From positions 1 through 5,730 of the forward strand of contig CADCPU010000417.1 in NCBI GenBank assembly GCA_902803365.1: a DNA stretch of 5,730 bases, in the 5' to 3' direction. Position 1 is the stretch's first letter. Each line of letters starts with the position of its first letter. Positions 1 through 5,581 of this stretch are shown piece by piece. The DNA comes from Oscillospiraceae bacterium (GTDB lineage: Bacteria; Bacillota_A; Clostridia; Saccharofermentanales; Saccharofermentanaceae). Made by a program: the position numbers and the translations under genes. The notes beneath the pieces were generated by a model. It did no database searches, was not told where the DNA came from, and worked only from the letters and a program-made list of their open reading frames with translations.

Positions 1-1
1 A

Positions 2-505
2 TACGGAGAACGCGTCAGGAACCTTATAAAGGAGAGCATCGGCTTTTTGAAGCATAATCCGCGCGCTTCAAAGATAATCTTCGGAAACGGTCTTGTCGGT
101 GCAGTTGATGTGCTGCTCTTGTTCTCTCTTCAGGACATCCTCCAGGATGCGGGAGTGGATAAGGTCTGGCTCGGACCGTTGCTGTTCCTTACATATCTTG
201 GCGGTGTATTCGGAGCTCTCGCAGCGCCAAAGGTCTCAAGCCTTAAGTTCGGAACTTTGTTCGCTGTAACGCTTACACTTGTCATTGCGGGATCTGCGTG
301 TGCGTTTACGAAGATACCTTGGATCATGACCCTTGGAGGTGTTGTCACGGCTTTTTCGGATGACATAATACAGATAAGAGCAGATATCCTCTTAAATCAA
401 ATGGTTCCCGAAGATTCGAGAGCGACATTGATATCCGTAAACTCGCTCTGCTTTTCGATCATAATGATATTCTTATCGCCTCTTGCAGGATGGCTGTTTA
501 CGTAA
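2..505 (+). CDS. MFS family transporter, C-terminal half (5' end outside window)
   Basis: The frame is open from base 2 to the TAA at 503-505 (167 codons). A TTG at 47 is an internal codon, not a start, because the upstream codons (reading YGERVRNLIKES) continue the protein. Visible are a basic/polar stretch typical of the central cytoplasmic loop, then about five hydrophobic segments that I match to TM7-TM11. Between the last two is a P-x-x-S-RAT-x-x-S pattern (around bases 406-441), which is common in MFS drug/sugar exporters, followed by a SPLAGWLF end. The protein would sit in the cytoplasmic membrane and move a small solute by proton coupling; the substrate cannot be told. It stops right after the TM11-like segment, so TM12 seems to be absent. 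A hairpin follows the stop, and the next gene starts 72 bases on. MFS membership is fairly sure; the substrate is unknown. Confidence 0.85.
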   Translation, partial: YGERVRNLIKESIGFLKHNPRASKIIFGNGLVGAVDVLLLFSLQDILQDAGVDKVWLGPLLFLTYLGGVFGALAAPKVSSLKFGTLFAVTLTLVIAGSACAFTKIPWIMTLGGVVTAFSDDIIQIRADILLNQMVPEDSRATLISVNSLCFSIIMIFLSPLAGWLFT

Positions 506-507
506 GA

Positions 508-527
508 TACCCACAAAAAAGTGGGTA
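508..527 (+). terminator. Hairpin after the MFS gene, possible weak terminator
   Basis: There is a perfect 7-bp stem (TACCCAC / GTGGGTA) around an A6 loop, starting 3 bases after the MFS stop codon. Its position fits a transcription end. However, the bases after it (AATTATCAT) are not a proper T-run, so intrinsic termination would be weak. It could instead stabilise the 3' end of the message or mark a processing point. Confidence 0.4.
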
Positions 528-528
528 A

Positions 529-561
529 TTATCATAAGGCTTCACATGCGTTATCGTAAGG
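529..561 (+). promoter_or_regulatory. Two 11-base direct repeats, candidate HxlR operator
   Basis: TTATCATAAGG (529-539) and TTATCGTAAGG (551-561) differ at one base and lie 22 bases apart start to start, about two helical turns. Each contains TTA-N3-TAA. They occupy most of the gap between the MFS hairpin and the Shine-Dalgarno site of the hydrolase, ahead of a unit that encodes an HxlR regulator. HxlR-type proteins often act on repeated sites near their own or adjacent genes, so self-regulation is a reasonable inference. No clear -35/-10 pair was found in this gap, so the relation of the repeats to a promoter is unknown. Confidence 0.4.
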
Positions 562-576
562 TCGGAGGTGATCTTT

Positions 577-1086
577 ATGAAAAATGAAGCTCTTATACTG
601 ATCGATATTCAAAAGATATATTTCACGCCCGGACCGCTGCTCCTTCATAAACCGAAGGAGGCGGCGGGAAAGGCTGCTCTTATACTTCAAAGGTTTAGGG
701 AAGAAGGGAAGACCGTAGTGCATATTAAGCATAACTTTAATGTGTTGTCGTGCATCCATGATTCGGTAAAGCCTCTGCCTGAAGAGAAGGTGATCCTTAA
801 GGAAAAGCCGAGTTCTTTTCTCGGTACAGACCTTTATGAATATCTTAGTGAGCGCGACATCACGGATGTCGTCATAGTCGGCATGATGTCTCATATGTGT
901 GTTGATACGACAGTAAGGATGTGTCAAAATTACGGGTATAACGTGACCGTTATCGAAGATGCCTGTACGACGCAGGCTCTGAAGTTTAACGGAAGGAAGA
1001 TAGATGCGACTACCGTGCATGAAGTCTTTATGGCATCATTGGACGGGATGTTTGCGAAGGTGATAAGTTCGGAGGAATATCTATGA
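577..1086 (+). CDS. Isochorismatase-family cysteine hydrolase
   Basis: A 169-residue protein of the usual length for small isochorismatase/nicotinamidase-like hydrolases. The triad can be seen: Asp10 in LILIDIQ, Lys75 before the PSSFLGTDL segment (Lys77 is the alternative), and nucleophile Cys108 in GMMSHMCVDTT. The family cleaves amide or vinyl-ether bonds through a cysteine thioester; this member's substrate cannot be read from sequence. There is no signal peptide, so it is cytoplasmic. The ATG at 577 was chosen because GGAGGTG (564-570) sits 6 bases ahead. A GTG at 568 is in frame but lies inside that Shine-Dalgarno site, so it is an unlikely start. The stop overlaps the next start (ATGA at 1083-1086), so translation with the HxlR gene is probably coupled. 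It lacks the EntB carrier domain and is not evidence for siderophore synthesis. Confidence 0.9.
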   Translation: MKNEALILIDIQKIYFTPGPLLLHKPKEAAGKAALILQRFREEGKTVVHIKHNFNVLSCIHDSVKPLPEEKVILKEKPSSFLGTDLYEYLSERDITDVVIVGMMSHMCVDTTVRMCQNYGYNVTVIEDACTTQALKFNGRKIDATTVHEVFMASLDGMFAKVISSEEYL

Positions 1087-1514
1087 AGATAAGAGATGAT
1101 TACACGTGCCCGCTCGAGATCGTACACGATATGGTGAAGGGCAAGTGGAAGACGATCATCTTATATCAGCTCAAGGACGGCCCGATGGGATTGTCCGAAC
1201 TTGAACATGCGATCGAAGGGATCAATCAGAAGATGCTGCTTGAACAGCTTCGTGAATTGATAGCTTTCGGTCTTGTCACAAAAAAGTCTTTCCAAGGTTA
1301 TCCTCTTCGTGTAGAATACTCGCTAAATCCGAGACGGGGGCAGAAGATGATCGAAGCCATAACCATCATGCAGATGGTAGGCGTTGACTATATGCTCGAC
1401 AACGGAATGGAGGAGGCGCTCATCAATAAGGGCGTTCTCACAAAGGACGAGATAGATATCATTAACAAAGAACGGAAGAAGGGAATAGTGAATGAAGAAG
1501 ATACTGTTATTTGA
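1083..1514 (+). CDS. HxlR/DUF24-family winged-helix transcriptional regulator
   Basis: A 143-residue DNA-binding regulator. The family signature is clear: YTCP near the N terminus (Cys9), GKWKTIILYQL (20-30), a recognition-helix region GINQKMLLEQLRELIAFGLV (46-65), and the wing RVEYSLNPRG-like segment (about 76-86). In characterised relatives (YodB, CatR, HypR of Bacillus subtilis) the N-terminal cysteine senses quinones, hypochlorite or other electrophiles, so thiol sensing is plausible here but not shown. GGAGGA at 1071-1076 supports the ATG at 1083, which overlaps the hydrolase stop. The C-terminal tail after residue about 105 is longer and more charged than in many members (which have 105-125 residues), and its last 23 bases overlap the HAD gene. 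The likely targets are its own operon and possibly the MFS gene upstream, with the repeats at 529-561 as candidate binding sites. Confidence 0.92.
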   Translation: MKIRDDYTCPLEIVHDMVKGKWKTIILYQLKDGPMGLSELEHAIEGINQKMLLEQLRELIAFGLVTKKSFQGYPLRVEYSLNPRRGQKMIEAITIMQMVGVDYMLDNGMEEALINKGVLTKDEIDIINKERKKGIVNEEDTVI

Positions 1515-2262
1515 CTTGGACGGCACACTCTTAACAAGCGAGAAGATGATCTCCCAAAGGACTCTTGAAGCGGTACTTAAGATCCGCGATAAGGGATATA
1601 TGATCGGAGTATCGACTTCAAGAAGTGAGAGCAACAGTCTTAAGTTCATTGACAGTATCAGACCTGAGATCATAATCTCGAGCGGCGGCGCGATGGTGAG
1701 CGTCAGTGGCAAGGTTGTATTTACTTCCGAATTCAGTGGCGATAAGACCGCTGAGATAATAAAGACCGGCAGGAAGGTCTGCGGCGACATAAATATCACG
1801 GTCGATACAGCAGGCGGTAATTCCGAATTTTACAGGAACTTCGATCCGCCTAAGGATAAGCTCGAGGAGAGCTGGGGCAAGAGCATCAAGACGGATTTTG
1901 CGGACTTTAGTAAGCCTTCGCTCAAGATCTGCTTTGAGATCTTCGATGAGGAAAAGGCTGATCTTCTTAAGAAGGAACTTCCTGAGTGCGACATCATTCA
2001 TTTTACTGACGGCGACTGGTATAAGGTCACAAGGAGCGGCATTACCAAGGAGACCGCTATACAAAAGCTCTGCGAACATCTTGACGTGGATATTGCGGAC
2101 GTTACCGCATTCGGTGATGATCTTGCAGATATCGGAATGCTCAGGATGTGTGGAACCGGCGTTGCGATGGGCAATGCGCTCAATGAAGTTAAGGATGCGG
2201 CAGACATTACTATCGGCTCTAATGATGAGGACGGCATCGCTGATTATCTGATGAGCTTATAA
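1492..2262 (+). CDS. Cof-type HAD-superfamily phosphatase (subclass IIB)
   Basis: A 256-residue cytoplasmic phosphatase. Motif I is DLDGT with nucleophile Asp8 and acid/base Asp10. Motif II is in VSTSRS (Thr42). Motif III is Lys186 in SGITKETAIQ, and motif IV is GDDLAD (Asp209 and Asp213 for Mg2+). The large insert between motifs II and III, ending in a DGDWYKV segment, is the C2B cap of the Cof/YbiV group, which removes phosphate from sugar phosphates, FMN or PLP-like substrates; specificity is not predictable. In motif IV the usual Asn of GDxxND is Ala212. It starts 23 bases inside the regulator gene with a modest AAGGGA ribosome site at 1479-1484, so expression is probably tied to the upstream two genes. 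The gene ends the first unit; no terminator is evident after its TAA. Confidence 0.93.
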   Translation: MKKILLFDLDGTLLTSEKMISQRTLEAVLKIRDKGYMIGVSTSRSESNSLKFIDSIRPEIIISSGGAMVSVSGKVVFTSEFSGDKTAEIIKTGRKVCGDINITVDTAGGNSEFYRNFDPPKDKLEESWGKSIKTDFADFSKPSLKICFEIFDEEKADLLKKELPECDIIHFTDGDWYKVTRSGITKETAIQKLCEHLDVDIADVTAFGDDLADIGMLRMCGTGVAMGNALNEVKDAADITIGSNDEDGIADYLMSL

Positions 2263-2273
2263 AGCCCGCTATA

Positions 2274-2302
2274 ATGAAATGACTTTCTTATTAGTGTATA
2301 AT
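2274..2302 (+). promoter_or_regulatory. Sigma-A-type promoter for the lipase-GH13 unit
   Basis: A perfect TATAAT (2297-2302) lies 17 bases from ATGAAA (2274-2279), a 4/6 match to TTGACA, with TG directly before the -10 box. Transcription would start near 2309, leaving a leader of about 26 bases before the ATG at 2335. This is the only convincing promoter seen in the window. Caution: AATAC/GTATT (2300-2314) forms a 5-bp hairpin followed by a T-rich stretch, so the same bases might instead act as a weak terminator for the HAD gene, or do both. Confidence 0.6.
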
Positions 2303-2334
2303 ACCCGAAGTATTTTTGTTTTGGGGTGATGAAG

Positions 2335-3531
2335 ATGAGAGACAGTGAACAGATAAAGATACCTACGGGTGGGCGACTCCGTGTCCTTACTATAGGAAAT
2401 TTCCTTCTGTGTCTCTTTCTGATCCTTATTCCGGTATTCCTGAATATGTTTCTCTTCGCATTTGACAAAGAAGGCGCAACGGCTTTTGTGCTTCTGGCCT
2501 GCTATGTGGTCCTTGAGGTGCTCATATTCTTTACCGGTATCATCATGATCTACTTTACTTCCGTTCAGGTAAGCTTCAAGCTCAAGCTGATCGGACTTCT
2601 TGTCGGTTGGATACCGATAGCACACCTTGTTGCTCTCTTTTTTATCTTAAGGAAGAGCATCGCGGAACAGTTCTTTGAGAAAAAGAAGATCAAGACCGAC
2701 CGTAAGCGTGCGGCTGAACAGATCTGTGCGACCAAGTATCCGATCGTTATGGTGCACGGTATTTTCTTCCGTGATTTCCGCTTTATGAACTATTGGGGCA
2801 GGATCCCTGCTGAACTCGAGCGTAACGGTGCCAAGATATTCTACGGCAATCACGAGTCTGCAGAGACTGTCGAAAAGTCCGCAGAGAAGATCCGCGAGAG
2901 GATCCTCGAAGTCTGTGAGAAAACAGGCTGCGACAAGGTCAATGTCATCGCGCATTCCAAGGGCGGACTTGATACGAAGTATGCGATAGCAAAGACCGAT
3001 ATCGGTGAGCACATCGCTTCTCTTACGACGATCAATACTCCGCACGGAGGCTGTGAATTCGCTGAATATCTCCTTGATAAGATCGATGAGCCTATCCAGA
3101 AGAAGGTTGCAGGTGCTTATAATGCGACACTTAAAAGGCTCGGAGATAAGTCTCCGGACTTTATAATGGCCGTAAGAGATCTTACCGCAACAAGATGTAA
3201 AGCTATCTCCCGGATGTGCGATACTTTCGATTATGAAGCAGCAGGCATCTTTACACAGTCGGTCGGTTCCTGTATGAAAAAAGCAAAGAGCGGAGCTTTC
3301 CCGCTCAATATGAGCTATAAGTTCGTTGATAAGTTTGACGGCCCGAATGACGGTCTTGTAGGCGAGCCTGCTTTCCATTGGGGCTCCAAGTACACTTATC
3401 TCGAGAATAAATATAACCGCGGTATATCTCACGGCGACATGATCGATCTTAACCGTGAGAACATAACGGGCTTTGATGTACGTGAATTCTACGTAAACCT
3501 CGTGGCAGATCTTAAGAACAGAGGTTTATGA
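2335..3531 (+). CDS. Membrane-anchored alpha/beta-hydrolase, triacylglycerol lipase-like
   Basis: A 398-residue protein in two parts. Residues 17-43, 47-79 and 85-105 are three hydrophobic segments, followed by a very basic linker (about 107-125). From 134 on is a lipase-like alpha/beta-hydrolase: the oxyanion-hole HG (141-142) after YPIVMV, nucleophile Ser208 in AHSKGG (the Ala-His-Ser-x-Gly form seen in Bacillus-type lipases), a TPHGG segment (235-239), probable acid Asp339 in GPNDGLVG, and His366 in SHGDMIDL. The NDGLVG plus C-terminal His arrangement resembles bacterial family I lipases. It probably hydrolyses acyl esters at the membrane; the true substrate is unknown. The ATG at 2335 is favoured by GGGGTG at 2323-2328, 6 bases upstream; the GTG at 2326 is part of that site. 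The basic linker and seven cysteines in the catalytic part suggest a cytoplasmic catalytic face. The GH13 gene follows after 22 bases. Confidence 0.85.
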   Translation: MRDSEQIKIPTGGRLRVLTIGNFLLCLFLILIPVFLNMFLFAFDKEGATAFVLLACYVVLEVLIFFTGIIMIYFTSVQVSFKLKLIGLLVGWIPIAHLVALFFILRKSIAEQFFEKKKIKTDRKRAAEQICATKYPIVMVHGIFFRDFRFMNYWGRIPAELERNGAKIFYGNHESAETVEKSAEKIRERILEVCEKTGCDKVNVIAHSKGGLDTKYAIAKTDIGEHIASLTTINTPHGGCEFAEYLLDKIDEPIQKKVAGAYNATLKRLGDKSPDFIMAVRDLTATRCKAISRMCDTFDYEAAGIFTQSVGSCMKKAKSGAFPLNMSYKFVDKFDGPNDGLVGEPAFHWGSKYTYLENKYNRGISHGDMIDLNRENITGFDVREFYVNLVADLKNRGL

Positions 3532-3553
3532 TATATAGACAGGGGTGAATGTT

Positions 3554-4864
3554 ATGTGGTTTGAAGAATCAGTATTTTATCAGATCTATCCTTTGGGATT
3601 TTGCGGTGCGCCTTTCGAAAACGACGGCGTGCTCGAATCGAGGATCAACAAAGTAAACGAGTGGATCCCGCACCTTAAGAAGCTCGGTATTAATGCCGTA
3701 TACTTCTCACCGGTGTTTGAGTCCGATACGCACGGCTACAACACAAGGGATTACGGTCTCATCGATAAGAGGCTCGGAACGAACGAGGACTTTAAGAAAG
3801 TCGTCGAAAACCTTCATAAGGAAGGCATCAGAGTCGTTCTTGACGGTGTGTTTAATCATGTGGGTCGCGGATTCTGGGCGTTTAAGGATGTTCAGGAGAA
3901 AAAGTGGGACAGCCCGTATAAGGATTGGTTCCATATCTCTTTCGACGGCAATTCCAACTACAACGACGGTTTCTGGTATGAGGGATGGGAAGGAAACTTC
4001 GATCTCGTTAAGCTCAATCTCAGAAATGAAGACGTTATAAATCACCTTTTCGATAAGATCAAGTATTGGGTCGACTACTTTGATATCGACGGATTAAGGC
4101 TCGATGTCGCTTACTGCCTCGACAGGGATTTCCTGAAGCGCCTTCGCTGGTACACGGGAACTCTTAAGGAAGATTTCCTTCTCCTGGGTGAGCTCCTTCA
4201 CGGCGATTACAAGCAGTGGGTCAACGGCGAGATGTGCCATTCCTGTACGAACTATGCTTGCTACAAGGGACTTTTCAGCAGTTTTAACTGTATGAACATG
4301 TTCGAGATCATAAATACTCTGATCCAGCAGTTTGGTCCTGAGAACTGGTCATGGTTCAGGGGACTTCACCTCATGAGCTTTGTCGATAACCACGACGTTA
4401 CGAGGATCGCATCTAACTTGAACGATCCTGCTCATCTGCCGCTTATTTATACGCTCGCATTCACCATGCCGGGATTCCCGTGCGTCTATTACGGATCCGA
4501 GTGGGGAGCAAAGGCACGTAAGGAAGAGGGGGATCCTGCGCTCAGAGCCTGCTTTGATAAGCCTGAGTGGAATGATCTGACTTCTCATATCGCGAAGCTC
4601 GCCGAGATCAAGAAGAGCAGCAAGGCGTTAAACTACGGTTCGTTCAGATCTGTTGTGCTTACGAACCATCAGTGTATCTTTGAGCGTTATGCTGACGGTG
4701 AGAGGATCCTTGTTGCGATCAATGCCGGTAACTATGAATATACTGCTCATTTTGATGCAGGCTGCGGTCAGGCCAAGGAACTTATAAGCGGAACGATCCA
4801 TGACTTCGGCGGAGGCTCCGTCCTTAAGCCTTATTCATCCGAGATCTGGCTCATGGAGCACTGA
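3554..4864 (+). CDS. GH13 alpha-amylase-family glycosidase, neopullulanase/cyclomaltodextrinase-like
   Basis: A 436-residue cytoplasmic glycosidase without a signal peptide. The GH13 regions are in order: DGVFNH (97-102), LVKLN (151-155, like the MPKLN fifth region of the neopullulanase group), GLRLDVA with nucleophile Asp184, LLGELLHGD with acid/base Glu213, and FVDNHD with Asp281, followed by MPGFPCVYYGSEWG. It begins directly with the TIM barrel (VFYQIYPLGF) and lacks the N-terminal domain of classical cyclomaltodextrinases; the last 80 or so residues form the usual beta domain C. The likely substrates are short maltodextrins or cyclodextrins inside the cell. AGGGGTG (3541-3547) selects the ATG at 3554; the GTG at 3545 lies within it. 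A CxxC (Cys228, Cys231) with Cys236 and Cys246 follows the catalytic Glu. It is probably co-transcribed with the lipase gene. Exact specificity is uncertain. Confidence 0.92.
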   Translation: MWFEESVFYQIYPLGFCGAPFENDGVLESRINKVNEWIPHLKKLGINAVYFSPVFESDTHGYNTRDYGLIDKRLGTNEDFKKVVENLHKEGIRVVLDGVFNHVGRGFWAFKDVQEKKWDSPYKDWFHISFDGNSNYNDGFWYEGWEGNFDLVKLNLRNEDVINHLFDKIKYWVDYFDIDGLRLDVAYCLDRDFLKRLRWYTGTLKEDFLLLGELLHGDYKQWVNGEMCHSCTNYACYKGLFSSFNCMNMFEIINTLIQQFGPENWSWFRGLHLMSFVDNHDVTRIASNLNDPAHLPLIYTLAFTMPGFPCVYYGSEWGAKARKEEGDPALRACFDKPEWNDLTSHIAKLAEIKKSSKALNYGSFRSVVLTNHQCIFERYADGERILVAINAGNYEYTAHFDAGCGQAKELISGTIHDFGGGSVLKPYSSEIWLMEH

Positions 4865-4865
4865 T

Positions 4866-4891
4866 CTTTGTGATTTAACATTGTTACAAAG
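4866..4891 (+). other. AT-rich dyad in the gap after the GH13 gene (hairpin or operator)
   Basis: CTTTGTGA (4866-4873) can pair with TTACAAAG (4884-4891) as an 8-bp RNA stem with one G-U pair and a 10-base loop, starting just after the GH13 stop. It lacks a strong T-run, so as a terminator it is weak. The same stretch holds a perfect 11-base palindrome, TAACATTGTTA (4876-4886), of the kind bound by dimeric repressors. A small CTGT-ATTT-ACAG hairpin follows at 4893-4904. Which of these matters cannot be decided from one sequence, and no convincing promoter was seen here. Confidence 0.35.
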
Positions 4892-4921
4892 TCTGTATTT
4901 ACAGGCATTCGGAGGTTTTTG

Positions 4922-5581
4922 ATGAAGTACGCATACAAGGCCGTGTTTTTTGACTTGGACGGCACTATCCTTGATACGATCGATCAGCTCGCGGTCGCTC
5001 TTAATGCTGCCAGGGTAGCTTCGGGCTTTCCCGAGCATGATCTTGATGAGGTCAGATCCCATGTCGGCAACGGTGTTCGAAGGCTCGTCGAATGGTCGGT
5101 CGGAGAATACGGCGAAGAGACCATTGAGAAGGTAATGAACGAATACAGAAGTTTTTATAATGCGCACTGTATCGAAAACACGGAACCTTATCCGGGGATA
5201 AAGGAACTCATGACTGACCTTAAGGCTGAAGGCGTAAAGGTGTTTGTCGTGACAAATAAGTCGGACGGACCTGCCAAAAAGCTTTGCGAGCACAACTTCC
5301 CGGCACTTATCGATGAAGTCAGAGGCCACGTTGACGGCATCCCGCATAAGCCCGATCCGACGCTTGTGAATGAGATACTTAAAAAGTTCGAACTTTTACC
5401 TGAAGACTGCTGTTATATCGGCGATTCCGATGTCGATCTTAGGACGGGACTTAATTCGGGAATGACACCGATAAATGTTACCTGGGGATATAAGAGCAAG
5501 AACTTTTTGATCGAGTCAGGCTCGAGGATCATGGCAGATAATATAGATGAACTTCGATATATCTTAGAGGGCAATGCATGA
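4922..5581 (+). CDS. HAD hydrolase subclass IA, phosphoglycolate phosphatase-like
   Basis: A 219-residue protein matching the Gph/PGMB-type length. Motif I is FFDLDGT with Asp11 and Asp13. A helical C1 cap spans about residues 16-85, with VGNGVRRLVEWSV in the position of the Gph-type cap loop. Motif II is VVTNK with Thr111, motif III is Lys143 in HKPDP, and motif IV is YIGDSDVD with Asp168 and Asp172 for Mg2+. The family removes phosphate from 2-phosphoglycolate or other small phosphates (pyrophosphate and nucleotides in relatives), so the exact substrate stays open. GGAGG (4911-4915) lies 6 bases before the ATG at 4922; a TTG one codon upstream is less likely. The stop overlaps the start of the DUF1848 gene as ATGA (5578-5581), which implies coupled translation. 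It is cytoplasmic and only distantly related to the Cof-type HAD at 1492-2262. Confidence 0.93.
   Translation: MKYAYKAVFFDLDGTILDTIDQLAVALNAARVASGFPEHDLDEVRSHVGNGVRRLVEWSVGEYGEETIEKVMNEYRSFYNAHCIENTEPYPGIKELMTDLKAEGVKVFVVTNKSDGPAKKLCEHNFPALIDEVRGHVDGIPHKPDPTLVNEILKKFELLPEDCCYIGDSDVDLRTGLNSGMTPINVTWGYKSKNFLIESGSRIMADNIDELRYILEGNA

Noticed and set aside
47..49. TTG as a possible start of the first gene
   Set aside because: The frame is open to the left edge and the upstream residues continue a typical MFS central loop, with no ribosome site at proper spacing that would favour a 152-residue half transporter.
532..1020. Minus-strand open frame of 162 codons opposite the isochorismatase-family gene
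   Set aside because: It is a shadow of a gene with an intact catalytic triad, and its product shows no family pattern.
577..1086. Isochorismatase as part of a siderophore (EntB/DhbB) pathway
   Set aside because: The protein is short, lacks a carrier domain, and has no siderophore genes nearby.
1618..2079. Minus-strand open frame of 153 codons inside the Cof-type HAD gene
   Set aside because: It overlaps a well-supported gene wholly and its translation has no domain-like features.
2270..2275. An earlier TATAAT just after the HAD stop codon
   Set aside because: No acceptable -35 box lies 16-18 bases upstream, and the second TATAAT at 2297-2302 is better placed.
2647..3432. Long open frame on the minus strand (261 codons) opposite the lipase gene
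   Set aside because: The plus-strand lipase has clear catalytic motifs across this stretch. The reverse frame gives a protein with no recognisable domain and is an effect of codon bias on the opposite strand.
4949..4965. A 17-base exact repeat (TTTGACTTGGACGGCAC) shared with 1510-1526
   Set aside because: It encodes the same FDLDG-T motif I in two HAD proteins of different subclasses. Conserved residues plus shared codon preference explain it better than a mobile repeat or recent duplication.
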